Source: Agriotes lineatus
Lineage: Eukaryota; Arthropoda; Insecta; Coleoptera; Elateridae
Direction of reading: 5' to 3'
Assembly (NCBI GenBank): GCA_940337035.1
Contig: OW679203.1
Span: forward strand, 75,717,061 to 75,781,060
DNA: 64,000 nucleotides
Of this stretch, positions 34,890 to 46,004 are shown piece after piece (within the stretch, counting starts at the first letter, position 1; every line of letters starts with the position of its first letter). A program made the translations under genes and the position numbers. The notes under the pieces were generated by a model. That model was not told the origin of the DNA and made no database searches. It saw nothing but the letters and a program-made list of their open reading frames with translations.

Positions 34890-36004
34890 TACTCGTACTG
34901 TAACCTTTCGAGAAGTCAATGCGGGAAATAGTGCTGAACGGTAAATTAACAGCTGGAAAAAAATCGAAGAATATTATTTCCAAACAACAGAGTCGGTGGT
35001 GGCATGGAAATTAAAGAAAGAGGATGGAGCAAATAACGGATATGATGAAACAACGAAAAAATTAGGAATCTAAAACAGGAAAATAGCGAAATAAGAAAAA
35101 CAAATTAAAGTGCTTCGAGAAAAATTGGAGAAAATGGACAAAAAGAGATAGACACTATAATATTATAATTATAAGATTGCAAAGTACAACAGAAGATCCA
35201 AAACAGTTAACAGAGGAAGGTAAAAGTAAACAAAATAAGTACTTAAGAAAGAGACTAGTTAAATCTAATCCAAAATTACTTAAAAAAATTCAAACTTCTA
35301 GGAAAAGAAAAAAATATAATGGAGAATAAGAAAAAACTGAGCAAAGTAAAAGTTGTAGGAATTTATAAGGATACATATCTGACTAATAAAGAAAAAGACA
35401 TGCAAAGGCAAATTAACAGCAGGTAAAACCAAAATGTGAAAAGAGGGAAAAGGTGTAAAATACCAAAACTAATTAGAAATAACGAAACATGGATGTGGAC
35501 TAATCAAGTAGAAAAGCTGATGTAGAAAATGAAAAAAAAAAACAATAATAACTCCAAAACTGATACAGAAATAGAACGTGTAAGATAAGGAAATTGACTT
35601 GGCTATAAAAAGGACTTAACATAAGAATTCAAAATACTGCCGACATGGAACATTGCAAGTATTAATACCAAGGAAGAAGACCTACATAATGAATTGAAAA
35701 AGCACATATTGATATATGACACTAACGTTCTTACACAGTGGGATCGGCCAAATAACATGAGCTCATAATGGAGTAGGTTGTTTAACACATAAAGGCTCTA
35801 TTGATATGTAACTGGATGGAACTACGCAAATGAAAGTACAATAACATTATAATTCGAAGTGCAGAATAAAACAACGGCCAACATTATGATTATAGATATA
35901 TGGATCAAATGATCAAGACAAAGCTGAGGAAAAAAATGCATTCTGGGTAGGTGACTTTAATGCCAAATTAGGCAGAAGAGATGTACAAAATCAGAAAGTA
36001 GTAG
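34890..36004 (+). pseudogene. Old non-LTR retrotransposon, ORF1 and endonuclease start
   Basis: A-rich plus strand with a Lys/Glu-rich ORF1-like first part (for example IIIRLQSTTEDPKQLTEE and VGIYKDTYLTNKEKDMQ) and then endonuclease pieces such as NIASINTKEEDLHNELKKH and FWVGDFNAKLGRRDVQNQK. Numerous stops and shifts. It is interrupted at 36005 by the TA-flanked transposon and resumes at 38080. Confidence 0.7.
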
Positions 36005-36006
36005 TA

Positions 36007-38077
36007 GTCAGGTTCGCTATGTTTTGATTTAGACCTTTGCTGGAATTTTGTGGAGAGTATGAAAACTGTACATTTCGAGAAAGGTTATAGTATAAACAAT
36101 AAGAAAAACAATGTTTCCATTTGCCCGGAGTACTACGTAGCCGCCATCTTGGATTTTACAAAATGGCTGACGTAAAATCAGTTTTCGTTAGTACGTATCG
36201 CAGCTTCTAAATAACATAAAAATATAATTTAGACAGTTACACATACATTTTCAGGGCTAATAAATGCAATGCTACTACTTGCAGATGTGTTGAGACCGTT
36301 ACTATAGCAGTGTTTATAAATAATTATTAGTAGCATAATACAAAATGACAAATAGTATATACCTATTTATCACTTTCAAGGAGAGAACGCTCATTTACGC
36401 AAAATTTTATGAACTTAAATGTGTGACATTTCACACACATGGGAATTTTGGTATAAGACGCATGTAGCGGCACTACGAAAGTAGTCGTTGCGAACATGCG
36501 TTCCAGATGGTACAATCTTACCATGCCTTGACAAGTCGAAACTGACCAGTCTTCTCAACATGTTGGCAACAGTAGAAACTTTACAGGAAGATCTGTAGCC
36601 AGGAGATGGGATGTACACCAGATCAGATGCTCAAGTCGCAAGATAGCCCTGGTAGATGGAATGGTTCTTCAGCAACGATAGTGACAGTCAAAGATCTCAG
36701 TGACTGCTTCAACGACAGGCTTATGTCTCTCATAGGAAATGCAAATCATCCTGTTTGATACCTGGCTGCTACTAGGGATAAAAAAGGCAAGGAAAAGCAC
36801 CAATTCAGTATAAGGTCACAGATGACACAAACTTTAAACATATCCCAATGAACAGGTTTCCTTTATATGACAAGACAAAGGCTGAGCAGACAAAATATCT
36901 TGCTGCAAAGACTCTAGAGTACAACAGTTCATCACTTGTTCTTCAGGGTGTACCAGGAGCAACAAAAATTTAGTTTTCGACGACAACAATCATGAAGAAG
37001 CAGACACACTGTTGATCTTCCAGGCTGTCCTGGCATCACAACGAAACCCACCGGAAGTAAAAATGGTTTTCTTCTCCCCAGATAGTCATAGCTAACTATG
37101 ACCTCATGGTGAAGAATACGTCGATTTCAATAGTCTCTGGGATGATCGAGATAGACCCAATAAGGAGAGTCTTAGGGGTAGAAAGAGCAAAGGGTTTGCC
37201 AGCCTTCCATGCGTTCACTGGCGCTGACAACAATGGAAAGTTTTCTCGTATAGGCAAAGCAACCTGGCTGCAAGCTTACATGAAGGCAACTCCAGATGTA
37301 ATCAGTTCTTTGCAGATGCTTTCAACAGAGACAAAAGTGACCGAAACTATGTTGTCAACTCTTGCTAGGTTTTTCTATTTAGCTTACTCTCCCAAAGGCA
37401 TCAATATCAATAATATCCCCGAACTGCGATGGCATCTATTTTGTAGGCATACAACAAAGAGTTGGATGGTCATCTGAAACCAACCATGACAGATGTTCTT
37501 CCAGTTCCAAAGGCAATAATTGAGATGATTACTTGTCAATGCAAAAAAGACTGTTCTTCTGCAAGGTGTTACTGCCGAACAAATAAGTTATCCTGTACCG
37601 ATCTTAGCCAGTGCGACAGTGAGTGTAAGAACGACGATACCCACGACCAGTATGAAACTGATGATGACAAAGATGGTGATGATATGTAAAGACTCTCTGG
37701 TTGCTGGAAAAATTAAAAACTTTAAACTTGTTGTTCGTGCAAGAAAATTTGTATAAAAAGCCATACTTCACCAAATAAATCAATCAAAATGATTCTTAGT
37801 TTAATCTAGAGTATTTATTTGGATCCCATTGCATTTATTAGCCCTGAAAACGTATGTTTAGCTGTCACAATTATATTTTTATGTCATTTAAAAGCTGAAA
37901 TATTAACTAAAATTGCTTTTAAGTCAGCCATTTTGTAAAATCCAAGATGGCGGTTACGTAGGACTCGAGGGAAATGGAAACATTGTTTTTCGCATTGCTT
38001 ATACTATAGCCTTTCCAAAAATGTACCTTTTTGAAACTCTCCAAAAAAATCCGGCGAAATTACATAGTGAACCTGAC
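36007..38077. mobile_element. DNA transposon, TA target, ~265-bp inverted repeats
   Basis: Left repeat 36007-36271 and right repeat 37827-38077 align inverted over their whole length with moderate divergence, sharing GTCAGGTTCRCTATGT at the tips and CCGCCATCTTGGATTTTACA inside. TA flanks both ends (36005-36006, 38078-38079). The 2071-bp element encodes the broken protein at 36620-37689. Superfamily not assigned from sequence alone. Confidence 0.85.
36620..37689 (+). pseudogene. Transposon protein with HAFTGAD and Cys-rich CXC region
   Basis: Plus-strand frames, broken by shifts near 36970-37100 and at 37470, show ALVDGMVLLQQ, IQYKVTDDTNFKHIPMNRF, a shifted HEEADT-like segment, LPAFHAFTGADNNGKFS, and a C-terminal Cys cluster (CQCKKDCSSARCYCRTNKLS) like CXC/TSO1 domains. 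This combination is seen in large repeat-encoded protein families of arthropods and cnidarians. The position inside long inverted repeats suggests it is the transposase or an accessory protein; the reaction is not known to me. Confidence 0.65.
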
Positions 38078-38079
38078 TA

Positions 38080-38540
38080 TAAGAGTAAATAGAAAAGAAA
38101 CCAGAATCAAGAATTGAAAAGACTAATAAGTTACTGCATTGAAAATGAACTACTAATCTCAAAATGTGGTTTATGCATACAGACATACATAAATTTATCA
38201 GAGTTAGAGAAGGTAGAGACGAACGATCAATAATAGACTATCTTCTTATTGACCAGGAAGTACACGATGTCGGAGTATATAGAGGTCCGGAGATAGGGAG
38301 TGGTCATTATCTACTTAAAACGAAAATCAGTATTAGAACACAAATAACAACTCGACCGAAAGATGGTGTAGCAAGAAGTAAAAAAAGAACATATCCATCA
38401 AAACCTATAAACCGGAAGACATAATGGAATGTTGCAGAGATTATTTTCAAGAATTGTTTTGTAAGGAGGAAGTGGAAATGCAAATGACAGACTACGAACG
38501 ATTAGACGAATACCAGGAAGACTTATTCTAAACTCTAAAT
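38080..38540 (+). pseudogene. Non-LTR retrotransposon endonuclease, distal half
   Basis: Continues the element broken at 36005: ENELLIS, TDIHKFIRVREGRDERSIID, YLLIDQEVHDVGVYRG, PEIGSGHYLLKTKI, matching the end of an APE-type endonuclease ('IDYILI......DV...RG...SDH.L'). Followed by a short acidic tail. Removing the transposon and one TA restores motif order. Confidence 0.75.
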
Positions 38541-39261
38541 CTTCATCGTCCAGTTAGCCTTAAGTAAAATTATTTCAAAATGTAAATAAGAATTTTAATC
38601 CAGATTTCTTTGAATTTTTGTTTAATAAATTTACATATTTAATAGCAGTGCAATTTATTAAACCTTTAATGTTGCGTTGAGTTAATTAATTAAACCACGT
38701 TAAGCTAGTGCGGTAATGATCATCGAGTGAATAGAGTTCCACTTTATTCACTCGAAGAAGTGAATAAAGCAATCGCTCCAATCACTGTTGTAGATTTTTT
38801 TATTTTTCTTATTTTCGAATTACACTTCGTATTAAGGTTCTTCTTAAGTTTTGGAACAACTTTGTAAATAACATTTTTTTTAGAAAAACTTTAAATAGTA
38901 GTGCTTAGTTCAGTTTTTTTTTAAATTTAGAACATAGTGTATGTTTGATCATAAGTTTGTGACTTCTCAAGACAAGCAAAGTTTTTTACCAAGAATTACT
39001 GTTTCTCAGGGAATACAAATTTGGAAAGTTTGCAAGAGTGCTATGCTCCATTTAGAAACACACTATTATATACATGTATATATTTTTTTGCGTTTTAATT
39101 TTTAATGAAAGTAAAAATAAACTAGACATAATTTCGATAAAATATATACAGTGTAATCACATTAAAAAATAAATAACTCGAGAACTACTACCTAAAAAGT
39201 GATATTTTGCACATAGCTTAGGTTTTTACCCTTGACAAAAACGGGCATATTTTGGATCCAA
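38541..39261. other. AT-rich stretch with small inverted repeat
   Basis: GAGTGAATAGAGTTCCACTTTATTCACTC and GAAGTGAATAAAG near 38725-38770 form a small hairpin cluster. Nothing else recognised. Confidence 0.4.
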
Positions 39262-39660
39262 CATATACAGGGTGAGCACCTTAACAACAATAAAAATAAA
39301 TTTTGCTTTAACTAAGAAATAGATAAAAGTAATAGTTTGCGCATAGCTCAGGCTTTAGTCTTAAAATTGGGACCTAATAGGTACAGGGTAAATGTTGTAA
39401 AAAAATATAAAGGAGTAACGAACAGGTGCGGTATGTTTAATGCAGACGCGTCGCACAGAGAGCGGGTGGAAGCTCGCGTGCTACTGCCAAACGTTGCAAT
39501 CGCATTACCAAGTGTTTCCTTTTATTGTTTCAGAGTTATTAGAAACGTTAAAATATTTTTACCCTTAATTATCTTTGATTTTTCAAATTGTTTAGTGTCA
39601 CAACGTCCACTTTCAAGTGAGGTTCTGAGTCCTGACATATTTTTATTTATTTTGTGATAA
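39262..39660. repeat. Interspersed repeat, copy 2
   Basis: Same ordered blocks as 9316-9790 (CAGGGTGAGCACCTTAA through CACAACGTCCACTT), diverged by substitutions and indels. The B-box part of the tRNA-like module is missing here. Confidence 0.65.
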
Positions 39661-40224
39661 TGATATTGATAAATAAATAGTGAAAGAGGTGTAGACTACA
39701 TTCTCTTTTTTACACACCGTTTGAGAAAAAGCGTCACGTGAAAGAGAACATAATTTCAGGGTGAAATATTGTTTGTTGCAATATTAAATAAAGGAAAATC
39801 TATTTATGTAACTATTATCGTTGTTAAATTACAAACATGCCTATGGAAAGATGAATATTAATTCACATATCTAGATTTACTTTCGCAAATACAAATATGT
39901 TTAAGACTGCAGTAACCAAGATCTACCTCTCTGTGTAATTTTTTTAATTGTTGTAACTTCTGTAACGTTTTCATTTGTTATTGTTCAGTGAAATACGTCT
40001 TACATTCTTGTTTATGAAGCTTTGAATCAATTTACTAATAATCTTACTGATTACTTACAGTATACCTACTTTTATACTAATATAATTTTTATCCCTAACC
40101 CATGGTCTGATATGTTTCAACGGCCACTACCGTGCCAATCACTAGCGAATTTTTGCTTTTGTATTACAAAATACAGGTTGTTTCAAAAACAATGCGCCAA
40201 AGTCAAAATCTGTTAGTGGGTTAT
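39661..40224. other. Unassigned AT-rich stretch
   Basis: No gene or element recognised. Confidence 0.4.
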
Positions 40225-40232
40225 GCAACATT

Positions 40233-41578
40233 CAGAGCTGGGTAGATTACTTTGAAAAAGTAATTGATTATTAATTACCAGTTACCGCCCAATGAAGCAA
40301 TTGAATTACCAGAGATTTCAATTACTCAAATAAAATAGTAATTTAATTATCAATTACTTAATATATTGTACAACATAAATTACTTTTTCAATTACTTTCA
40401 ATAGAAAATGTCCTATACTGGTATATAGTAGTATTTCGATAGCTTTGTGCCAGTAAATGGTTTAAAATAAGCAAATTGAAATTAATAAATAATTATTACG
40501 ATACGTTCTTAAATATATTATCGACTAATCCAATTTTATTATTTTCGATCACTTGCGTTAGTTTGTCAAATCAGATCACACTTAGAGTGAAAACGACCCC
40601 AGAGTGATTTTCAATGAGCATGTAAACTACCTAATTAAAATTCAATATTATTGCAATTGACTAATGAAGTGTTAAATTAATTTGTCAGCAAAATGGCTTC
40701 TAGCTTCGGTAAAAATTATTAATTTATTTAAGAACTTATCTTCCCGAATTCACCGCGGCCAATAATAAATCCTTATAATTTTGACAAATAATATTGCTCA
40801 AGTGCGTTGCCTTAAAAAAAACCCTCGGTTACGCCTCGGGTTATTTTTAGGCAACACACTTGCGGGTTGATATTTGTCAAAATTATTGTGGGTACTTATC
40901 ATTGCCCTTGGCAAATTATAGCTGAAAATATCATCCAACGAACCCAGTTGTTAATTTTTATGGAAAAAAATTATTATTACTGTTCTCTGTACTTACCGCA
41001 GATTTTTCCCTTTTTAAATAATTATTATTAGCAAGCTACATTGCTATACTTTGCACAGCTTACACTACAAGAGACAACATGTATGCACATCTCATCTAAA
41101 AACATACGCGTCTGCACCAAATATTTTCCTCTTTGCTCTGTACACATCGCTATTAACCAACAAGTCATAGGGCATCATAAATTATTGTTGTTCAAGGAAT
41201 ATCCTATTGCAATTCGATTAACAAGTAATTTAGTAAGGGCTTATCGTAGTTTGTAAGATTTAATATCCAATCGAGGTCAGTAATTTAGTAATTAAATTAC
41301 TAGAAAATAATTCAATTACCGCGAGTAATTTCAATTAACACAAGTAATTCAAATACTTGTAAAGTAGTTTAAATACTTTAGAGTAATTTCATTATTTAAA
41401 AGTAATTGAGTAACTGAATTTAGGAATTAATTGCTTTCAAAAAGTAATAGTCAAGTACTTTGTAGCAAAAAGAACATTTGCCAATTACAATTACCGCACC
41501 TTCGAAAGTAATTCAATTCCAAGACAAATCAACAAAAAGGAATTTAATTACAAGGTAATTAATTACTCCCCAGCTCTG
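40233..41578. mobile_element. hAT-type nonautonomous element, 8-bp TSD
   Basis: Termini CAGAGCTGGG...CCCAGCTCTG, flanked by exact GCAACATT duplications (40225-40232 and 41579-41586). Both ends are rich in GTAATT/AATTAC subterminal repeats. The 1346-bp interior encodes no transposase. An independent palindrome (40772-40892) sits inside. Confidence 0.88.
40772..40892. repeat. Palindrome with GC-rich tip inside hAT element
   Basis: Arms CTTATAATTTTGACAAATA... and inverted ...TATTTGTCAAAATTATTGTG, about 55 bp with mismatches, closing on AACCCTCGGTTACGCCTCGGGTT. Confidence 0.7.
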
Positions 41579-41586
41579 GCAACATT

Positions 41587-41794
41587 ACAAGTGACCTCAA
41601 AACCTATAGCCTCCTACGCAATACCAAAAGTAAAAATCACATTCATTTGTCTCAAAAGTCATGTAGGTATTGCATGTAATGAGATGGTTGACCAGTTTGC
41701 CAAAGATTCTGTCACTAATGATGAATTTGAAAATGTAATAACATCTTTTATTCGCAACCATATATGTAATGTTAACATTCCTGACCTCATTTGA
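41587..41794 (+). pseudogene. RNase H-like fragment of a retroelement
   Basis: Frame reads IPKVKITFICLKSHVGIACN then EMVDQFAKDSV, matching the last RNase H motif of non-LTR elements ('W.PSHVGI.GNE..D..AK'). It starts right at the hAT insertion border; the upstream portion is not recognisable on the other side. Confidence 0.6.
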
Positions 41795-41821
41795 GTGGGG
41801 GAAGTCGTACATTTCAGCCCG

Positions 41822-41875
41822 CTACTTCCCGCTCTCACTTCCGGCTCAAGTGCGGGAAGTGAGTGCGGGAAGTAG
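41822..41875. repeat. Short hairpin of GGGAAGT units
   Basis: CTACTTCCCGCTCTCACTTC against GAAGTGAGTGCGGGAAGTAG (one mismatch in 21 with the flanking base), spacer 12 nt; the unit GCGGGAAGT is also in tandem. Confidence 0.75.
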
Positions 41876-42240
41876 GTACATTCCCAACCACTGAGTAGGT
41901 AGGGATACTGGGAATCTTGTTGATCCATGCATGCGCGTCGCAACCTGTCGTATCATAATATAATAATTTTTTTATTATACCTGCATCAGAATCGCCGTTT
42001 AAAGCACGCCTGAGCTTGCGAAAACAGGCGCTTAAAGCTCGCCGAGCTTTAACGGTCGTCAAGGAAACGATTGAATGCAACAACGGACGTGGACGCCACA
42101 AAAACGTAAATAATTCTCGTAACTATAGTAGCAATATTAATATGCCCTCTCGATTTATTACGACAAAAATTATTTCTAAGTTTTTAGTGCTTAATTTATT
42201 TCCAGTTGTGGGGGTATAATAAAAAATAGCGTAATATATT

Positions 42241-42328
42241 CGTGGATAACTGGTCTTTAAAACACGCGCGAGTTTTCGAGCACGACGGCAAAGCCGGAAT
42301 GCTCGAAATAGAGCAAGTTATCCACTCA
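42241..42328. repeat. Imperfect palindrome, GCCGGC-type tip
   Basis: GTGGATAAC...TTTTCGAGCA and inverted TGCTCGAAA...GTTATCCAC closing on CGACGGCAAAGCCGG. Same style as the palindromes at 27948, 40772 and 44236. Confidence 0.65.
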
Positions 42329-42426
42329 CACTTTAAGATACTATTCCAATTATTGTTTAGAATAAAGTGGTTGCGAATAAAATAGTATACATACCTCGAC
42401 AGGAAGTTTCCTTAGTCTCGAGGTAA

Positions 42427-42463
42427 TAGCTGATTTCGACGCTTCGCGTCTTAATCAGCTAAC
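42427..42463. repeat. Small palindrome with GACGCTTCGCGTC tip
   Basis: TAGCTGATT and AATCAGCTA flank GACGCTTCGCGTC; an outer TCTCGAG/CTCTCGA pair extends it. Confidence 0.7.
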
Positions 42464-42479
42464 TAATCTCTCGACAGTA

Positions 42480-44028
42480 ATGAAACACTTCCCATCTCGG
42501 GCTGTAATATACTATTGACTAATACAGGTTGCACAGGCACACAGGCAACAAAAATTTGAAAGAAATTGCTCATAGTTCCAATAAGTTATATTATCTGATT
42601 TATCCCAGTAGGCATAGCTTATATATTTAACTGTCAAGTTTCTGAAATACCCTTCCCAACAATAAATCGGTTAAAATCTAACCATGGTAGATGTATTTAA
42701 TTATCTTAGCCGAATGCCCTTATGATGTTTCAAGAATAAGGATGATATTTAGGTCCTTTACCAGACATTTTACACAACAATATACAAATGCCAATTAATG
42801 TTGCTCATTTACTCTTGCTTGCTAACAAACTTATTTATGAATATTAATATGTAACTATTTATTTAAATTAGATCAACTAATATAAAGAATATTTTTTTAA
42901 TATTAAACATCTGTAGCAAATTGATTTATTTCCATGCCATCATCTCCTCCCCCTCAAAACACAAAATAAAGGAAGTTATAGGGGATGTTTGTATATAAAC
43001 TTTTTCTTCAAATCTCTCCCATCCAAGTTACACTTTTCGAAAGAGGTTGGTTACCTACATTAGCACTTTTCAACGGACAAGCATTTGTTTATATAAAAAT
43101 ATGCACCGGAAACCTGATTTATTTAAAAACTTTTTTAGCTTTTAGTTTTTTATGTCAAACTTACATCTTTTGTGTCAAAAATGAGATATTGTATAATGCA
43201 CAACACAATTACTCAGCAAAGCCTTGTATCATAATGTATTTTATTCTCTTTACACAAAAATTAAAAAACATCGTAGTAGTTAGGCTACGCAGCGCGTAGT
43301 TTTTATAATCACATCTTTGTCCGTTCAAAAGTTCTATTCCTTTATAAGGATTGCTAATCTGAACCCGTCATATGCAAAAATTAATAAGCATTTCATAAAT
43401 AAGCTTGTTATTGGTAGAACATATCTGCCAATTTTCATTTTAATATTTTTTCTAGTTTTCAGTAAACCTAATTTTAACCCCCCTCTTTAGAAAGAGGTAA
43501 CTCAACTCTGAGACATTTAAAAATAGTTCATATGCAAAAATTGTCTGTTTCAACGTCCCCCATAATCTACGTAAGTTTGACACTATGTATTTGAAACACC
43601 CTGTATATTAAATAAAACGTTTTTCCCGTACCTACTATTAAAGTACAACTTTATACCTTTTATCTCTTTTCTAAAGTTACATTTTAATGCCGAGGGTGGA
43701 TAAAATGTTTAAAGCATAATATGTATGTGTATCCTGGCATCAAACAATTAATCACATAATAATATGATTCCTAGTAAAGGCAATAGCTATTTATATAACA
43801 AGTACATAACGTAGGACTTTATCGCAAGCGAGTTAATAAAGAAGACGACTCAGTTGGATTATGTACGAGTTGTACACAAATTTTTATGTTTGACTGCTCA
43901 AATCGAAAAGAAATGAGTATAAATTTGACGTGTATTCTTTGACGGAAAAATTGACATTGATGGATAGTAACAAGCATTTTATCTACTCCTACTGCACAAT
44001 GGCCATGAATTATGATTCATAATTCACG
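42480..44028. other. Unassigned AT-rich stretch
   Basis: No gene or bounded element recognised. Plus-strand ORF at 42985-43299 is hydrophobic, without family motifs. Confidence 0.4.
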
Positions 44029-44162
44029 GTTTGCAGCCAATCATAAAATTCTATTTTCATTATTCAATAGTTTGCAAATTGCAACCAATCAGAAAATTAT
44101 ATTTTCATTATTCAATAGGTTGTAGCCAATCACAAAATTCATTCTTATTATTAAATGACTTT
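44029..44162. repeat. Three imperfect tandem units with CCAATCA
   Basis: CCAATCA occurs at 44037-44043, 44085-44091 and 44126-44132, each followed by AAATT and TTCATTATTCAATA-like sequence. Unit spacing is 48 and 41 bp. CCAAT-box arrays can bind NF-Y, but the function here is unknown. Confidence 0.75.
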
Positions 44163-44235
44163 TGAAGTTAACAGCTGTCACAAATGTCATAATTCTGAAA
44201 TATGAACACAAGGCTCATATTGCATAGGAGTAGAT

Positions 44236-44376
44236 AAAATATCGTATTATATTCGCGATTATGGCCATTATTCACTCAGATGACTTGCGCCACGCGCCTT
44301 CGGCTTGTGGCGCAAATGTCATCTTCGTGAATAATGGCTGTCATAATCGCTCATATAATAATATACTATATTTCGA
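44236..44376. repeat. Palindromic element with GCGCCTTCGGCTTG tip
   Basis: Arms of about 60 bp (TATTCGCGATTATGGCCATT against AATGGCTGTCATAATCGC, then GACTTGCGCCAC against GTGGCGCAAATGTC) closing on GCGCCTTCGGCTT. AT-rich outer arms. No coding. Confidence 0.8.
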
Positions 44377-44989
44377 TATTGACAGCTGACGCAAAGGAAC
44401 TTTATTTCACTAGTAAAATAAAAAGCTACCTACTTTATTTTTTCAAAAGTATGTCATAAACAATACCTTGTAGTGCATCATAGTTATTTATTGTATAAGT
44501 ATGGAGTGGAATGCAACATATCAATAAAAAAAAAGTTAATTTTAAAGGGTTGCTAATATGCATTCTGCTTGAGTGCAGTATAATGTTTTATTCAACACCT
44601 CTTCTAATTCTCTTTAAATAATTTTTTAACACTGGCATGACTTTTGGTGTGGAATTAGTAAAATTTAGAAATTACAAACGAGCCTTGGATTAGTTGTTAT
44701 AGTAACAAACTTAGAATAATCTGTTCTGTCTGACTTTTCTGTTTTTTTACTTACTAGCAAGTAGTGATGAACCTTCTTTATTTGAAAGGTGCATAGTAAT
44801 ATGCTTATTATGAGTACGTGTGAGATAAGAGCTATGTATGTTACAAGTGGGAGAAAGACACTATTTTACTTGCATTTTCCCACGTGTCACCTACAAGATT
44901 TTATCTATTTTCGTTAGAAAAATCTTACTTTTCTCATTAATTTGAGTTAGGAAATGAAGTTTATTTTCGCACTAGTGGAAAAAGTAGGT

Positions 44990-45245
44990 ATAGTATAGTC
45001 CATTTTTTGCTTTATGATTCAGAGTAACAGTGTACACCAGTTTTAGTTACAAAATACACCTAACGTCAAAATTGGGATTGTCAGGTTCACACTTCGATAA
45101 GGATCACTAAAGCATAATAAAAAGCCACGGAAAAGCAGTGCTAACAGTGAAACTGAAGCAGATATTAAACGTTATTTTACTAATATAAAACACCTCAATG
45201 TTAATTTAAGTAAAACAGCTACCATTAGAGGGCTTGCTCAAATCG
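44990..45245 (+). pseudogene. Transposase-like gene relic, copy A, first part
   Basis: Homologous to 49100-49370. The plus frame reads NSETEADIKRYFTNIKHLN then VNLSKTATIRGLAQIA, a helix-turn-helix-like segment. Homology stops at about 45245 and resumes near 46850, because an LTR-containing segment lies between. Unrecognised family; best guess is the N-terminus of a mariner-like transposase. Confidence 0.45.
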
Positions 45246-45517
45246 CACTTACTCCTTTAGGGCACTCCGCGCTTCGCTTGTCGTACGCTAAACCCGTGCA
45301 TTCTACAAAATGGTTCTTATAAAACTCGTATCATAATATACTATTGTCTTCAGCAATAAATTCTGGTTCAACGTATTTTTTATATAAAAAGAATGCGGTA
45401 ATGTCCATTATCACACCGAGTCCGGTAATATCCATTACCGCAGTGCGGTAATGAAGCTCCTAACGATACTAAAATTAATTTATTAGTCTAAACAATACCG
45501 ATGAAGATAAATATTCT
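45246..45517. other. Segment with GCGGTAATG palindromes
   Basis: GGTAATGTCCATTAT, GGTAATATCCATTACCGC and GCGGTAATG repeats form overlapping hairpins near 45390-45450, and CGCGCTTCGCTTG near 45265 resembles the tips of the other palindromes. Confidence 0.5.
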
Positions 45518-45730
45518 TGTAACGTTTCGCCCAGCGCGAACGCGATTGTATAAATTAAAAATAAATTTGCGCGTTCCCCCTGGGCTTGCACCACGTTATG
45601 GATCGGAACGCCGCTCCGAGAGTACGACGTGACGTCACCGCAAACGACCGCATCAACACCACTGCGCACCTAGACTACGAATCCCCGCTCCAGCGACCTG
45701 ATACGAACCTCCGATTACGCCCGCACCAGG

Positions 45731-45737
45731 TATAAAA
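45731..45737 (+). promoter_or_regulatory. TATA box in LTR
   Basis: TATAAAA followed about 30 bp downstream by GCAGCATTTC, a plausible start region. The placement inside the LTR supports retroelement transcription from here. Confidence 0.6.
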
Positions 45738-45854
45738 GGAGAATTCGGAGCCCAGACAAGGCAGCATTTCCTAGAACCTTCCCAATCCTCTCGTCTTGCC
45801 TATGCTCTCCGGAGTGTCCTTAGGACTCTTCGAGAGGATCCCGACCAGTTACCT

Positions 45855-46004
45855 GAACTCCTGGACGTTCGGATTGTTGCTATACCTTCCAACGTTATTC
45901 TTTTGAACTCCTGGACGTTCGGATTGTTGCTATGCTTTCCAACGTCGCTCCCTCGAGCTCCTGGACGCTCGGATTGTCGCTCGGCTTTTCAGCGTTATTC
46001 CCCG
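45855..46004. repeat. Three 50-bp tandem repeats
   Basis: Units start at 45855, 45905 and 45955, each GARCTCCTGGACGYTCGGAT, then TTG-rich and YTTYCARCGT; the third is the most diverged. Lies in the R/U5-like part of the LTR. Confidence 0.92.
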
